From: Symsagittifera roscoffensis
Taxonomy: Eukaryota; Xenacoelomorpha; Acoela; Convolutidae
Direction: 5' to 3'
DNA: 64,000 nucleotides
Assembly: GCF_963678635.1 (NCBI RefSeq)
Contig: NC_087065.1
Location: 31,250,252 to 31,314,251 of the forward strand
The notes under the pieces are model-generated. The model made no database searches and had not been told where the DNA came from. It saw nothing but the letters and a program-made list of their open reading frames with translations. Shown here in pieces: positions 35,745-48,700 of this stretch. Made by a program: the position numbers and the translations under genes. Position 1 is the first letter of the stretch, and every line of letters starts with the position of its first letter.

Positions 35745-38280
35745 TCAAATTGAATCTCTTATAATCCTTTCTATAATTTTTCGCAATCTCTTTTTAATTT
35801 TCTATTACCTATTTGAAATATATCTCCAACTTTCCCAAATCCTTGACCACATCTACAGGTACGAAAACATAAAATCTATTTAATTGATACGAACCATTTT
35901 TAGTCGAAAAGATATATTTCTTTTATTCATAATTTTTCTCACATTTTTAATATCCCTAATCATGACAATGTGCAAACGTATAAAAAAGGCAATAGTCACA
36001 TTCGCCTTAGCAACTATTCTTTTGATACTTTTTATTGAAGAATATTATAATAAACATAAATTTTCCCAATAAAATTTAACACTCAAATACCTTTTCAAAA
36101 TTGCTAATCAACCACCACCAAACCAGCCCCCACCAACAACATCCCAAGAAAGTCCAGTAACACCTACAATTACCAACAATCCCCCACCATCAACACGAAT
36201 TTTTTTTCAAGACAATCCATATACTTTTGAAGAACGACACGCACGATTATCTGAACCATTAGAACCAGTTCATCGCCAAGCATCTTTAAGCGAACCACAG
36301 CTTACAACAAGATCTTAATCGAGTAAGACATATAAGCCAAAATCAAAACACACTTGAAATAATTAGACAAATCATACATCCAAGAAGAAACAGAAATTTT
36401 CAGACCCCCAGAGTTCCTTTTAACATACCTCAATCGCCGACACCAACTACCTCAGAACTTTCAAGTAGTACACTACCAGAAAATCCCACATTTGCTTCAC
36501 AACAAAGCATCTCAAATATTCCATCAGACTATGTAGGTTCAACTCCAACATCAGAACAAATTCGAGAAAATCCTTTTAACCCCCCAGACACCACCGAAAG
36601 ACCACCATAATGGACAACACACTCATATACTCAAGGTGAACCAAATTTAGTGAATGAACCAATAGATATTTCTTCTGATACAATATTATCATCTCTACCA
36701 GAAACACTTTCACTTCGATCAACACCATCTTTAAGTCAAATTGCACCAACAATTTTCCCCCTGAATTTCCCCACCAATCTTGACGCAAGATACCAAGAAC
36801 AATCATCGACAAATACCCCTCTACGGTTAGATTGGAATACTTTCGTAGCACCTCCCCCACTGTTTGGAAAACATCAAAAAATCAGACGACTCCACAATCG
36901 GGCACTAAATAGATTACAGTATAGACAAGATGTTCACAAAGATATTCAAGAACACAATATTCAAATACTTCAACAAAATAGTCTCCAATTAAAATTTGAA
37001 ATCTCAGTCAGACTTAATAATATTGTTCAACACCCTTTTCCCCTAAGTCCACCAAATATAACAGCTCAATCATTGCCTTCCCCTATTTATAACGACTGAA
37101 GTCATATATAAATACGACAGATATACCAAAAACACAATTGGATATCTCACCTTTTATAACCCATACTCAGGATTATCATACACATGTATATTTTAAAATA
37201 TTAACATTTCAACACATCCTTTCTCTAATTTTTTCCGAACAAAACACAAATCCATCTCCTCGCACAGGACCTCAGGATTTGTTAGTAACATACTACCATT
37301 GTGAAGAAAATGAACAAAAAACATTACATAAATATGCAATAAACCAAGTAAAACAATGCGAATCAGAACCACAAGATATAGAAACCACAAACATACTTGC
37401 AACATTGTACTCGAAAGCCCGAGCAACAACACTTACAGGCTATAAATTTACAGCAAAACATTTTCCGAAAAGAAAGTACATTGTTCACAAGTTTCAAATG
37501 GAATTAAAAACCGACTTGATCACGAGTCATTCTACCAAAGTAATATAGAAAGACTTTTACATCTAAGTCCCGAAGATTGTAGAAACGAACTGCTCAGATT
37601 AAACTTGACAATGAATAAAAAATCAAACAGAAAAATAGTAAACTTTCAAGTCTTCGCAGACTCTGTACATCAAGCAGAACTTGAAAGATAGCAAGGACAT
37701 ATTAAACTAGACGAAAGATATCCATACAACGGCGCACACGGACGACTAACTTATGATATTCACGACAAACACTGAATACCATATATTGGAATAAATAATC
37801 CTTCAAACTGCAAAGCAGATACAAAAGATAAAGGATACCAAGAAATAATGTTTTTGACCGGAAAATACAACTCGAAAAAATACAACTCACACAAGATTTA
37901 AAAGATAACACTATAATTTATCAAGGCATCAGACTACCTTGCAAAAATGACCAAGGCTCTTGTGACCCTACAACAAGGACACAAGCAGCTAAAATTGTTT
38001 GGTTTCCCGAAGATACTTAAACAACCTTTCAAGTAGCAAAAATCCACGCTCTAATGATAAAATTCCCTGAAAAATATTTCATTGAATCCATCCCATTTGA
38101 CAATGTCAATCCAAGTCAATTAAGAAGCCGCAATATTAAATTTAGGAACATTCACAAATAAATTTTCGAATCTACCATGAAACAGAATTTGCATGTAAAT
38201 ATCAAAATCCACTCCACAAAACACAATATTCCGAAATACTTGTCAAATACGACGAAGGTTTCGATATGACCACTGGAAGA
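35745..38280 (+). pseudogene. Env-like region of another gypsy-type element, broken and truncated
   Basis: A third block of retroelement-like coding sequence without LTRs. 35884-36072 encodes two hydrophobic segments (LLFIIFLTFLISLIM, and ATILLILFIEEYY after a basic stretch). 36073-36640 is proline-rich, 36650-37099 is a 149-codon polar frame, and 37138-37548 a 136-codon frame with YHCEENEQKTLHKYAINQ. Degraded frames with spaced cysteines follow to about 38280. The layout of signal/TM, proline-rich segment and cysteine-bearing ectodomain fits an envelope-type third gene of a gypsy element; this is inference. It stops abruptly at the satellite junction. Confidence 0.5.
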
Positions 38281-38419
38281 TTTTCAAAGACACTGTATTC
38301 TTGTTTTTGACTTGACTTCCTTACAAGATACAGCTGAACGAATGCATCATCCAGAACTCAGCGGCAAAAATTTGAGATTAGAAAAGTTTTCAAATCTTCA
38401 TTTGCAGTAAAAGACGGAT

Positions 38420-38641
38420 GTGATCGTCTTGGAGAAGTTCAATCAAATCGACAAATTCGGAATGGTTGCTAATTTTTTTATAAAGTTTTCTGATTTTGTA
38501 GGTTCCTACAAACAACAGTTTTTTTTGGGATTTTTCATCGTTATAGTGTTTGTACCATCTGTTTTAGTTTTACTCAGACTGAAATTTCCACCAAAAGTTG
38601 GCAGTGAATGCTGCGTAGTTGAAAACCCAAAAGTTTTCTAA
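38420..38641 (+). other. 73-codon open stretch shared by early monomers
   Basis: Starts MIVLEKFNQIDKFGMV and contains one strong membrane-like segment (GFFIVIVFVPSVLVLL). It also appears at 39065-39286, 39708-39929 and 40999-41220, but is shortened or broken in later monomers by the length of the T run. It begins inside the decayed coding fragment (VIVLGE-type end) and runs through the spacer. I regard it as a by-product of the repeat; expression cannot be excluded. Confidence 0.3.
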
Positions 38642-41600
38642 TATTTTTATTCTAAAGCCGTGTTCAATTATCTTTGTCCAGAAAAATTTTCAATAATGGT
38701 GTAATAACAAGAATAGCAGTCGCAATGGATACAAATTCAGCTGTTGCGCTTTCTTTTCGTGAAATATTTTTTTCATATATCAAAAGTTTCATTTGAGAGA
38801 GCTCAGAAATATTCGGCGTGGAAAAGCAATTGTGTCATCAGAGACTTCACCGCTCATTGTTGCCAGTTTTACAACAATGAAAGCAAGCATTTCAACGAAG
38901 ATTTTCCAGCTCTTCCTTAGGAAGATTTTCAAAGACACTGTAATCTTGTTTTTGACTTGACTTCCTTACAAGATACAGCTGAACGAATGCATCATCCAGA
39001 ACTTAGCGGCGAAAATTTGAGATTAGAAATGTTTTCACAATTTCAATTGGAGTAAAAGACGGATGTGATAGTCTTGGAGAAGTTCAATCAAATCGACAAA
39101 ATCGGAATGGTTGCTAATTTTTTTATAAAGTTTTCTGATTTTGTAGGTTCCTACAAACAACAGTTTTTTTTGGGATTTTTCATCGTTATAGTGTTTGTAC
39201 CATCTGTTTTAGTTTTACTCAGACTGAAATTTCCACCAAAAGTTGGCAGTGAATGCTGCGTAGTTGAAAACCCAAAAGTTTTCTAGTATTTTTATTCTAA
39301 AGCCGTGTTCAATTATCTTTTTCCAGAAAAATTTTCAATAAAGGTTTAATAACAAGAATAGAAGTCGCAATGAATACAAATTCAGCTGTTGCGCTTTCGT
39401 TTCGTGAAATATTTTTTTCATTTATCAATAGTTTCATTTGAGAGGGCTCAGAATTTTTCGGCGTGGAAAGGCAATTGTTTCATCAGACTTCACCGCTCAT
39501 TGTTGCCCATTTTACAACAATGAAAACAATCATTTCAACGAAGATTTTCCAGCTCTTCCTTAGGAAGATTTTCAAAGACACTGTAATCTTGTTTTTGACT
39601 TGACTTCCTTACAAGATACAGCTGAACGAATGCATCATCCAGAACTTAGCGGCGAAAATTTGAGATTAGAAATGTTTTCACAATTTCAATTGGAGTAAAA
39701 GACGGATGTGATAGTCTTGGAGAAGTTCAATCAAATCGACAAATTCGGAATGGTTGCTAATTTTTTTATAAAGTTTTCTGATTTTGTAGGTTCCTACAAA
39801 CAACAGTTTTTTTTGGGATTTTTCATCGTTATAGTGTTTGTACCATCTGTTTTAGTTTTACTCAGACTGAAATTTCCACCAAAAGTTGGCAGTGAATGCT
39901 GCGTAGTTGAAAACCCAAAAGTTTTCTAATATTTTTATTCTAAAGCCGTGTTCAATTATCTTTTTCCAGAAAAATTTTCAATAAAGGTTTAATAACAAGA
40001 ATAGAAGTCGCAATGAATACAAATTCAGCTGTTGCGCTTTCGTTTCGTGAAATATTTTTTTCATTTATCAATAGTTTCATTTGAGAGGGCTCAGAATTAT
40101 TCGGCGTGGAAAGGCAATTGTTTCATCAGAGACTTCACCGCTCATTGTTGCCCATTTTACAACAATGAAAACAATCATTTCAACGAAGATTTTCCAGCTC
40201 TTCCTTAGGAAGATTTTCAAAGACACTGTAATCTTGTTTTTGACTTGACTTCCTTACAAGATTCAGCTGAACGGATTCATCATCCAGAACTTAGCGGCGA
40301 AAATGTGAGATTAGAAATGTTTTCACAATTTCCTTTGGAGTAAAAAACGGATGTGATAGTGTTGGGAGAAATTCAATCAAATCGACAAATTCGGAATAGT
40401 TGCTAATTTTTTCAAAAACTTTACTGATTTTGTAGGTTCCTACAAACAACAGTTTTTTATGGGATTTTTCATCGTTATAGTGTTTGTACCAGCTGTTTTA
40501 ATTTTAATCAGACTGAAATTTCCACCAAAAGTTGGCAGTGAATGGTGCGTAGTTGAAAACCCAAAAGTTTTCTAATATTTATATTCTAAAGCCGTGTTCA
40601 ATAATCGTTGTCCAGAAAAATTTTCAATATTGGTGTAATAACCAGAATAAGAGTCGCAATGGATACAAATTCAGCTGTTGCGCTTTCTTTTCGTGAAATA
40701 TTTTTTTCATTTATCAATAGTTTCATTTGAGAGAGCTCAGAAATATTCGGCGTGGAAAAGCAATTGTGTCATCAGAGACTTCACCGCTCATTGTTGCCAG
40801 TTTTACAACAATGAAAGCAAGCATTTCAATGAAGATTTTCCAGCTCTTCCTTAGGAAGATTTTCAAAGACACTGTAATCTTGTTTTTGACTTGACTTCCT
40901 TACAAGATACAGCTGAACGAATGCATCATCCAGAACTTAGCGGCGAAAGTTTGAGATTAGAAATGTTTTCACAATTTGAATTGGAGTAAAAGACGGATGT
41001 GATAGTCTTGGAGAAGTTCAATCAAATCGACAAATTCGGAATGGTTGCTAATTTTTTTATAAAGTTTTCTGATTTTGTAGGTTCCTACAAACAACATTTT
41101 TTTTTGGGATTTTTCATCGTTATAGTGTTTGTACCATCTGTTTTAGTTTTACTCAGACTGAAATTTCCACCAAAAGTTGGCAGTGAATGCTGCGTAGTTG
41201 TAAACCCAAAAGTTTTCTAATGTTTTCATTCTAAAGCCGTGTTCAATTATCCTTTTCCAGAAAAATTTTCAATAAAGGTTTAATAACAAGAATAGAAGTC
41301 GCAATGAATACAAATTCAGCTGTTGCGCTTTCTTTTCGTGAAATATTTTTTTCATTTATCAATAGTTTCATTTGAGAGAGCTCAGAATTATTCGGCGTGG
41401 AAAGGCAATTGTTTCATCAGAGACTTCACCGCTCATTGTTGCCCATTTTACAACAATGAAAACAATCATTTCAACGCAGATTTTCCAGCTCTTCCTTAGG
41501 AAGATTGTCAAAAACACTGTAATCTTGTTTTTGACTTGACTTCCTTACAAGATACAGCAGAACGGATTCATCATCCAATTAGAAATGTTTTCACAATTTC

Positions 41601-44600
41601 TTTTGGAGTAAAAAACGGATGTGATAGTGTTGGGAGAAGTTCAATCAAATCGACAAATTGGGAATAGTTGCTAATTTTTTCAAAAACTTTACTGATTTTG
41701 TAGTTCCTACAAACAACAGTTTTTTATGGGATTTTTCATTGTTATAGTGTTTGTATCATCTGTTTTAATTTTAATCAGACTGAAATTTCCACCAAAAGTT
41801 GGCAGTGAATGCTGCGTAGTTGAAAACCCAAAAGTTTTCTAATATTTATATTCTAAAGCCGTGTTCAATAATCTTTTTCCAGAACAATTTTCAATAATGG
41901 TGTAATAACAAGAATAGCAGTCGCAGTGGATACAAATTCAGCTGTTGCGCTTTCTTTTCGTGAAATATTTTTTTCATTTATCAATAGTTTCATTTGAGAG
42001 AGCTCAGAATTATTCGTCGTGGAAAGGCAATTCTTTCATCAGAGACTTCACCGCTCATTGTTGCCCATTTTACAACAATGAAAGCAATCATTTCCACGAA
42101 GATTTTCCAGTTTTTCCTTAGGAAATTTTCAAAGACACTGTAATCTTGTTTTTGACTTGACTTCCTTACAAGATACAGCTGAACGGATTCATCATCCAGA
42201 ACTTAGCGGCGAAAATTTGAGATTAGAAATGTTTTCACTATTTCCTTTGGAGTAAAAAACGGATGTGATAGTGTTGGGAGAAGTTCAATCAAATCGACAA
42301 ATTCGGATTAGTTGCTAATTTTTTCAAAAAGTTTACTGATTTTGTAGGTTCCTACAAACAACAGTTTTTTATGGGATTATTCATCGTTATAGTGTTTGTA
42401 CCATCTGTTTTAATTTTAATCAGACTGAAATTTCCACCAAAAGTTGGCAGTGAATGGTGCGTAGTTGAAAACCCAAAAGTTTTCTAATATTTATATTCTA
42501 AAGCCGTGTTCAATAATCTTTGTCCAGAAAAATTTTCAATAATGGTGTAATAACAAGAATAGCAGTCGCAATGGATACAAATTCAGCTGTTGCGCTTTCT
42601 TTTCCTGAAATATATTTTTTTCATTTATCAATAGTTTCATTTGAGAGAGCTCAGAAATATTCGGCGTGGAAAAGCAATTGTGTCATCAGAGACTTCACCG
42701 CTCATTGTTGCCAGTTTTACAACAATGAAAGCAAGCATTTCAACGAAGATTTTCCAGCTCTTCCTTAGGAAGATTTTCATAGACACTGTAATCTTGTTTT
42801 TGACTTGACTTCCTTACAAGATACAGCTGAACGAATGCATCATCCAGAACTTAGCGGCGAAAATTTGAGATTGGAAATGTTTTCACAATTTGATTTGGAG
42901 TAAAAGACGGATGTGATAGTCTTGGAGAAGTTCAATCAAATCGACAAATTCGGAATGGTTGCTAATTTTTTTATAAAGTTTTCTGATTTTGTAGGTTCCT
43001 ACAAACTACAGTTTTTTGGGATTTTTAATCGTTATAGTGTTTGTATCATCTGTTTTAATTTTAATCAGACTGAAATTTCCACCAAAAGTTGGCAGTGAAT
43101 GCTGCGTTGTTGAAAACCCAAAAGTTTTCTAATATTTATATTCTAAAGCCGTGTTCAATAATCTTTTTCCAGAACAATTTTCAATAATGGTGTAATAACA
43201 TGAATAGCAGTCGCAATGGATACAAATTCAGCTGTTGCGCTTTCTTTTCGTGAAATATTTTTTTCATTTATCAATAGTTTCATTCGAGAGAGCTCAGAAT
43301 TATTCGGCGTGGAAAGGCAATTGTTTCATCAGAGACTTCACCGCTCATTGTTGCCCATTTTACAACAATGAAAGCAATCATTTCCACGAGGGTTTTCTAG
43401 TTCTTCCTTAGGAAGATTTTCAAAGACACTGTAATCTTGTTTTTAACTTGACTTCCATACAAAATACAGCTGAACGGATTCATCATCCAGAACTTAGCGG
43501 CGAAAATTTGAGATTAGAAATGTTTTCACAATTTCATTTGGAGTAAAAGACGGATGTGATCGTCTTGGAGAAGTTCAATCAAATCGACAAATTCGGAATG
43601 GTTGCTAATTTTTTTATAAAGTTTTCTGATTTTGTAGGTTCCTACAAACAACAGTTTTTTTGGGATTTTTCATTGTTATAGTGTTTGTATCATCTGTTTT
43701 AATTTTAATCAGACTGAAATTTCCACCAAAAGTTGGCAGTGAATGCTGCGTAGTTGAAAACCCAAAAGTTTTCTAATATTTATATTCTAAAGCCATGTTC
43801 AATAATCTTTTCCAGAACAATTTTCAATAATGGTGTAATAACAAGAATAGCAGTCGCAATGGATACAAATTCAGCTGTTGCGCTTTCTTACTGTGAAATA
43901 TTTTTTTCATTTATCAATAGTTTCATTTGAGAGAGCTCAGAATTATTCGGCGTGGAAAATCAATTGTTTCATCAGAGACTTCACCGCTCATTGTTGCCCA
44001 TTTTACAACAATGAAAGCAAGTATTTCAACGAAGATTTTCCAGCTCTTCCTTACGAAGATTTTCAAAGACACTGTAATCTTGTTTTTGATTTGACTTCCT
44101 TACAAGATACAGCTGAACGGATGCATCATCCAGAACTTAGCGGCGAAAATTTGAGATTAGAAATATTTTCACAATTTCATTTGGAGTAAAAAACGGATGT
44201 GATAGTCTTTGGAGAAGTTCAATCAAATCGGCAAATTCGGAATAGTTGCTAATTTTTTAAAAAAGTTTTCTGATTTTGTTGGTTCCTACAAACAACAGTT
44301 TTTTGGGATTTTTCATCGTTATACTGTTTGTACCATCTGTTTTAATTTTAATCAGACTGAAATTTCCACCAAAACTGGCAGTGAATGCTGCGTAGTTGAA
44401 AAACCAAAAGTTTTCTAATATTTTTATTCTAAAGCCGTGTTCAATAATCTTTGTCCAGAAAAATTTTCATCAATGGTGTAATAACAAGAATAGCAGTCGC
44501 AATGGATACAAATTCAGCTGTTGTGCTTTCTTTTCGTGAAATATTTTTTTCATTTATCAATATTTTCATTTGAGAGAGCTCAGAATTATTCGTCGTGGAA

Positions 44601-45732
44601 AAGCAATTGTTTCATCAGAGACTTCACCGCTCATTGTTGCCCATTTTACAACAATGAAAGCAAGCATTTCAACGAAGATTTTTCAGCTCTTCCTTAGGAA
44701 GATTTTCAAAGACACTGTAATCTTGTTTTTGACTTGTTTTCCTTACAAGATACAGCTGAATGAATGCATCATCCAGAACTTAGCGGCGAAAGCTTGAGAT
44801 TAGAAATGTTTTCACAGTTTCAATTGGAGTAAAAAACGGATGTGATAGTCTTGGGAGAAGTTCAATCAAATCGACAAATTCGGAATAGTAGCTAATTTTT
44901 TTAAAAAGTTTTCTGATTTTGTAGGTTCCTACAAACAACAGTTTTTTGGGATTTTTCATCGTTATAGTGTTTGTACCATCTGTTTTAAGTTTAATCAGAC
45001 TGAAATTTCCACCAAAAGTTGGCAGTGAATACTGCGTAGTTGAAAACCCAAAAGTTTTCTTATATTTATATTCTAAAGCCGTGTTCAATAATCTTTGTCC
45101 AGAAAAATTTTCAATAATGGTGTAATAACAAGAATAGCAGTCGCAATGGATACAAATTCAGCTGTTGTGCTTTCTTTTCGTGAAATATTTCTTTCATTTA
45201 TCAATAGTTTCATTTGAGAGAGCTCAGAATTATTCCGCGTGGAAAAGGAATTGTTTCATCAGAGACTTCACCGCTCATTGTTGCCCATTTTACAACAATG
45301 AAAGCAAGCATTTCAACGAAGATTTTCCAGCTCTTCCTTGGGAAGATTTTCAAAGACACTGTAATTATGTTTTTGATTTGACTTTCTTACAAGATACAGC
45401 TGAACGGATGCATCATCCAGAACTTAGCGGCAAAAATTTGAGATTAGAAATGTTTTCACAATTTCATTTGGAGTAAAAAACGGATGTGATAGTCTTGGGA
45501 GAAGTTCAATCAAATCGACAAATTCGGAATAGTTGCTTTTTTTGAAAGGTTTTCTGATTTTGTAGGTTCCTACAAACAACAGTTTTTTTGGGATTTTTCA
45601 TCGTTATAGTGTTTGTACCATCTGTTTTAATCTTAATCAGACTGAAATTTCCACCAAAAGTTGGCAGTGAATGCTGCGTAGTTGAAAACCCAAAAGTTTT
45701 CTAATATTTTTATTCTAAAGCCGTGTTCAATA

Positions 45733-48700
45733 AACTTGTCCAGAAATATTTTCAATAATGGTGTAATAACAAGAATAGCAGTCGCAATGAATACAAATTC
45801 AGCTGTTGCGCTTTCTTACTGTGAAATATTTTTTTCATTTATCAATAGTTTCATTTGAGAGAGCTCAGAATTATTCGGCGTGGAAAATCAATTGTTTCAT
45901 CAGAGACTTCACCGCTCATTGTTGCCCATTTTACAACAATGAAAGCAAGTATTTCAACGAAGATTTTCCAGCTCTTCCTTACGAAGATTTTCAAAGACAC
46001 TGTAATCTTGTTTTTGATTTGACTTCCTTACAAGATACAGCTGAACGGATGCATCATCCAGAACTTAGCTGCGAAAATTTGAGATTAGAAATATTTTCAC
46101 AATTTCATTTGGAGTAAAAAACGGATGTGATAGTCTTTGGAGAAGTTCAATCAAATCGGCAAATTCGGAATAGTTGCTAATTTTTTTTAAAAAGTTTTCT
46201 GATTTTGTTGGTTCCTACAAACAACAGTTTTTTGGGATTTTTCATCGTTATAGTGTTTGTACCATCTGTTTTAATTTTAATCAGACTGAAATTTCCACCA
46301 AAAGTTGGCAGTGAATACTGCGTAGTTGAAAACCCAAAAGTTTTCTAATATTTATATTCTAAAGCCGTGTTCAATAATCTTTGTCCAGAAAAATTTTCAA
46401 TAATGGTGTAATAACAAGAATAGCAGTCGCAATGGATACAAATTCAGCTGTTGCGCTTTCTTTTTGTGAAATCTTCTTTTCATTTATCAATAGTTCCATT
46501 TGAGAGAGCTCAGAATTATTCCGCGTGGAAAAGCAATTGTTTCATCAGAGACTTCACCGCTCATTGTTGCCCATTTTACAACAATGAAAGCAAGCATTTC
46601 AACGAAGATTTTCCAGCTCTTCCTTAGGAAGATTTTCAAAGACACTATAATCTTGTTTTTGACTTGACTTCCCTACAAGATACAGCTGAATGAATGCATC
46701 ATCCAGAACTTAGCGGCGAAAACTTGAGATTAGAAATGTTTTCACAGTTTCAATTGGAGTAAAAAACGGATGTGATAGTCTTGGGAGAAGTTCAATCAAA
46801 TCGACAAATTCGGAATAGTAGCTAATTCTTTAAAAAAGTTTTCTGATTTTGTAGGTTCCTACAAACAACAGTTTTTTGGGATTTTTCATCGTTATAGTGT
46901 TTGTACCATCTGTTTTAAGTTTAATCAGACTGAAATTTCCACCAAAAGTTGGCAGTGAATACTGCGTAGTTGAAAACCCAAAAGTTTTCTAATATTTATA
47001 TTCTAAAGCCGTGTTCAATAAACTTGTCCAGAAATATTTTCAATAATGGTGTAATAACAAGAATAGCAGTCGCAATGAATACAAATTCAGCTGTTGCGCT
47101 TTCTTACTGTGAAATATTTTTTTCATTTATCAATAGTTTCATTTGAGAGAGCTCAGAATTATTCGGCGTGGAAAATCAATTGTTTCATCAGAGACTTCAC
47201 CGCTCATTGTTGCCCATTTTACAACAATGAAAGCAAGTATTTCAACGAAGATTTTCCAGCTCTTCCTTACGAAGATTTTCAAAGACACTGTAATCTTGTT
47301 TTTGATTTGACTTCCTTACAAGATACAGCTGAACGGATGCATCATCCAGAACTTAGCTGCGAAAATTTGAGATTAGAAATATTTTCACAATTTCATTTGG
47401 AGTAAAAAACGGATGTGATAGTCTTTGGAGAAGTTCAATCAAATCGGCAAATTCGGAATAGTTGCTAATTTTTTTAAAAAAGTTTTCTGATTTTGTTGGT
47501 TCCTACAAACAACAGTTTTTTGGGATTTTTCATCGTTATAGTGTTTGTACCATCTGTTTTAATTTTAATCAGACTGAAATTTCCACCAAAACTGGCAGTG
47601 AATGCTGCGTAGTTGAAAAACCAAAAGTTTTCTAATATTTTTATTCTAAAGCCGTGTTCAATAATCTTTGTCCAGAAAAAATTTCAATAATGGTGTAATA
47701 CCAAGAATAGCAGTCGCAATGGATACAAATTCAGCTGTTGTGCTTTCTTTTCGTGAAATATTTTTTTCATTTATCAATATTTTCATTTGAGAGAGCTCAG
47801 AATTATTCGGCGTGGAAAAGCAATTGTTTCATCAGAGACTTCACCGCTCATTGTTGCCCATTTTACAACAATGAAAGCAAGCATTTCAACGAAGATTTTT
47901 CAGCTCTTTCTTAGGAAGATTTTCAAAGACACTGTAATCTTGTTTTTGACTTGACTTCCTTGCAAGATACAGCTGAATGAATGCATCATCCAGAACTTAG
48001 CGGCGGAAGCTTGAGATTAGAAATGTTTTCATAGTTTCAATTGGAGTAAAAAACGGATGTGATAGTCTTGGGAGAAGTTCAATCAAATCGACAAATTCGG
48101 AATAGTAGCTAATTCTTTAAAAAAGTTTTCTGATTTTGTAGGTTCCTACAAACAACAGTTTTTTGCGATTTTTCATCGTTATAGTGTTTGTACCATCTGT
48201 TTTAAGTTTAATCAGACTGAAATATCCACCAAAAGTTGGCAGTGAATACTGCGTAGTTGAAAACCCAAAAGTTTTCTAATATTTATATTCTAAAGCCGTG
48301 TTCAATAATCTTTGTCCAGAAAAATTTTCAATAATGGTGTAATAACAAGAATAGCAGTCGCAATGGATACAAATTCAGCTGTTGCGCTTTCTTTTTGTGA
48401 AATCTTCTTTTCATTTATCAATAGTTCCATTTGAGAGAGCTCAGAATTATTCCGCGTGGAAAAGCAATTGTTTCATCAGAGACTTCACCGCTCATTGTTG
48501 CCCATTTTACAACAATGAAAGCAAGCATTTCAACGAAGATTTTCCAGCTCTTCCTTAGGAAGATTTTCAAAGACACTATAATCTTGTTTTTGACTTGACT
48601 TCCCTACAAGATACAGCTGAATGAATGCATCATCCAGAACTTAGCGGCGAAAACTTGAGATTAGAAATGTTTTCACAGTTTCAATTGGAGTAAAAAACGG

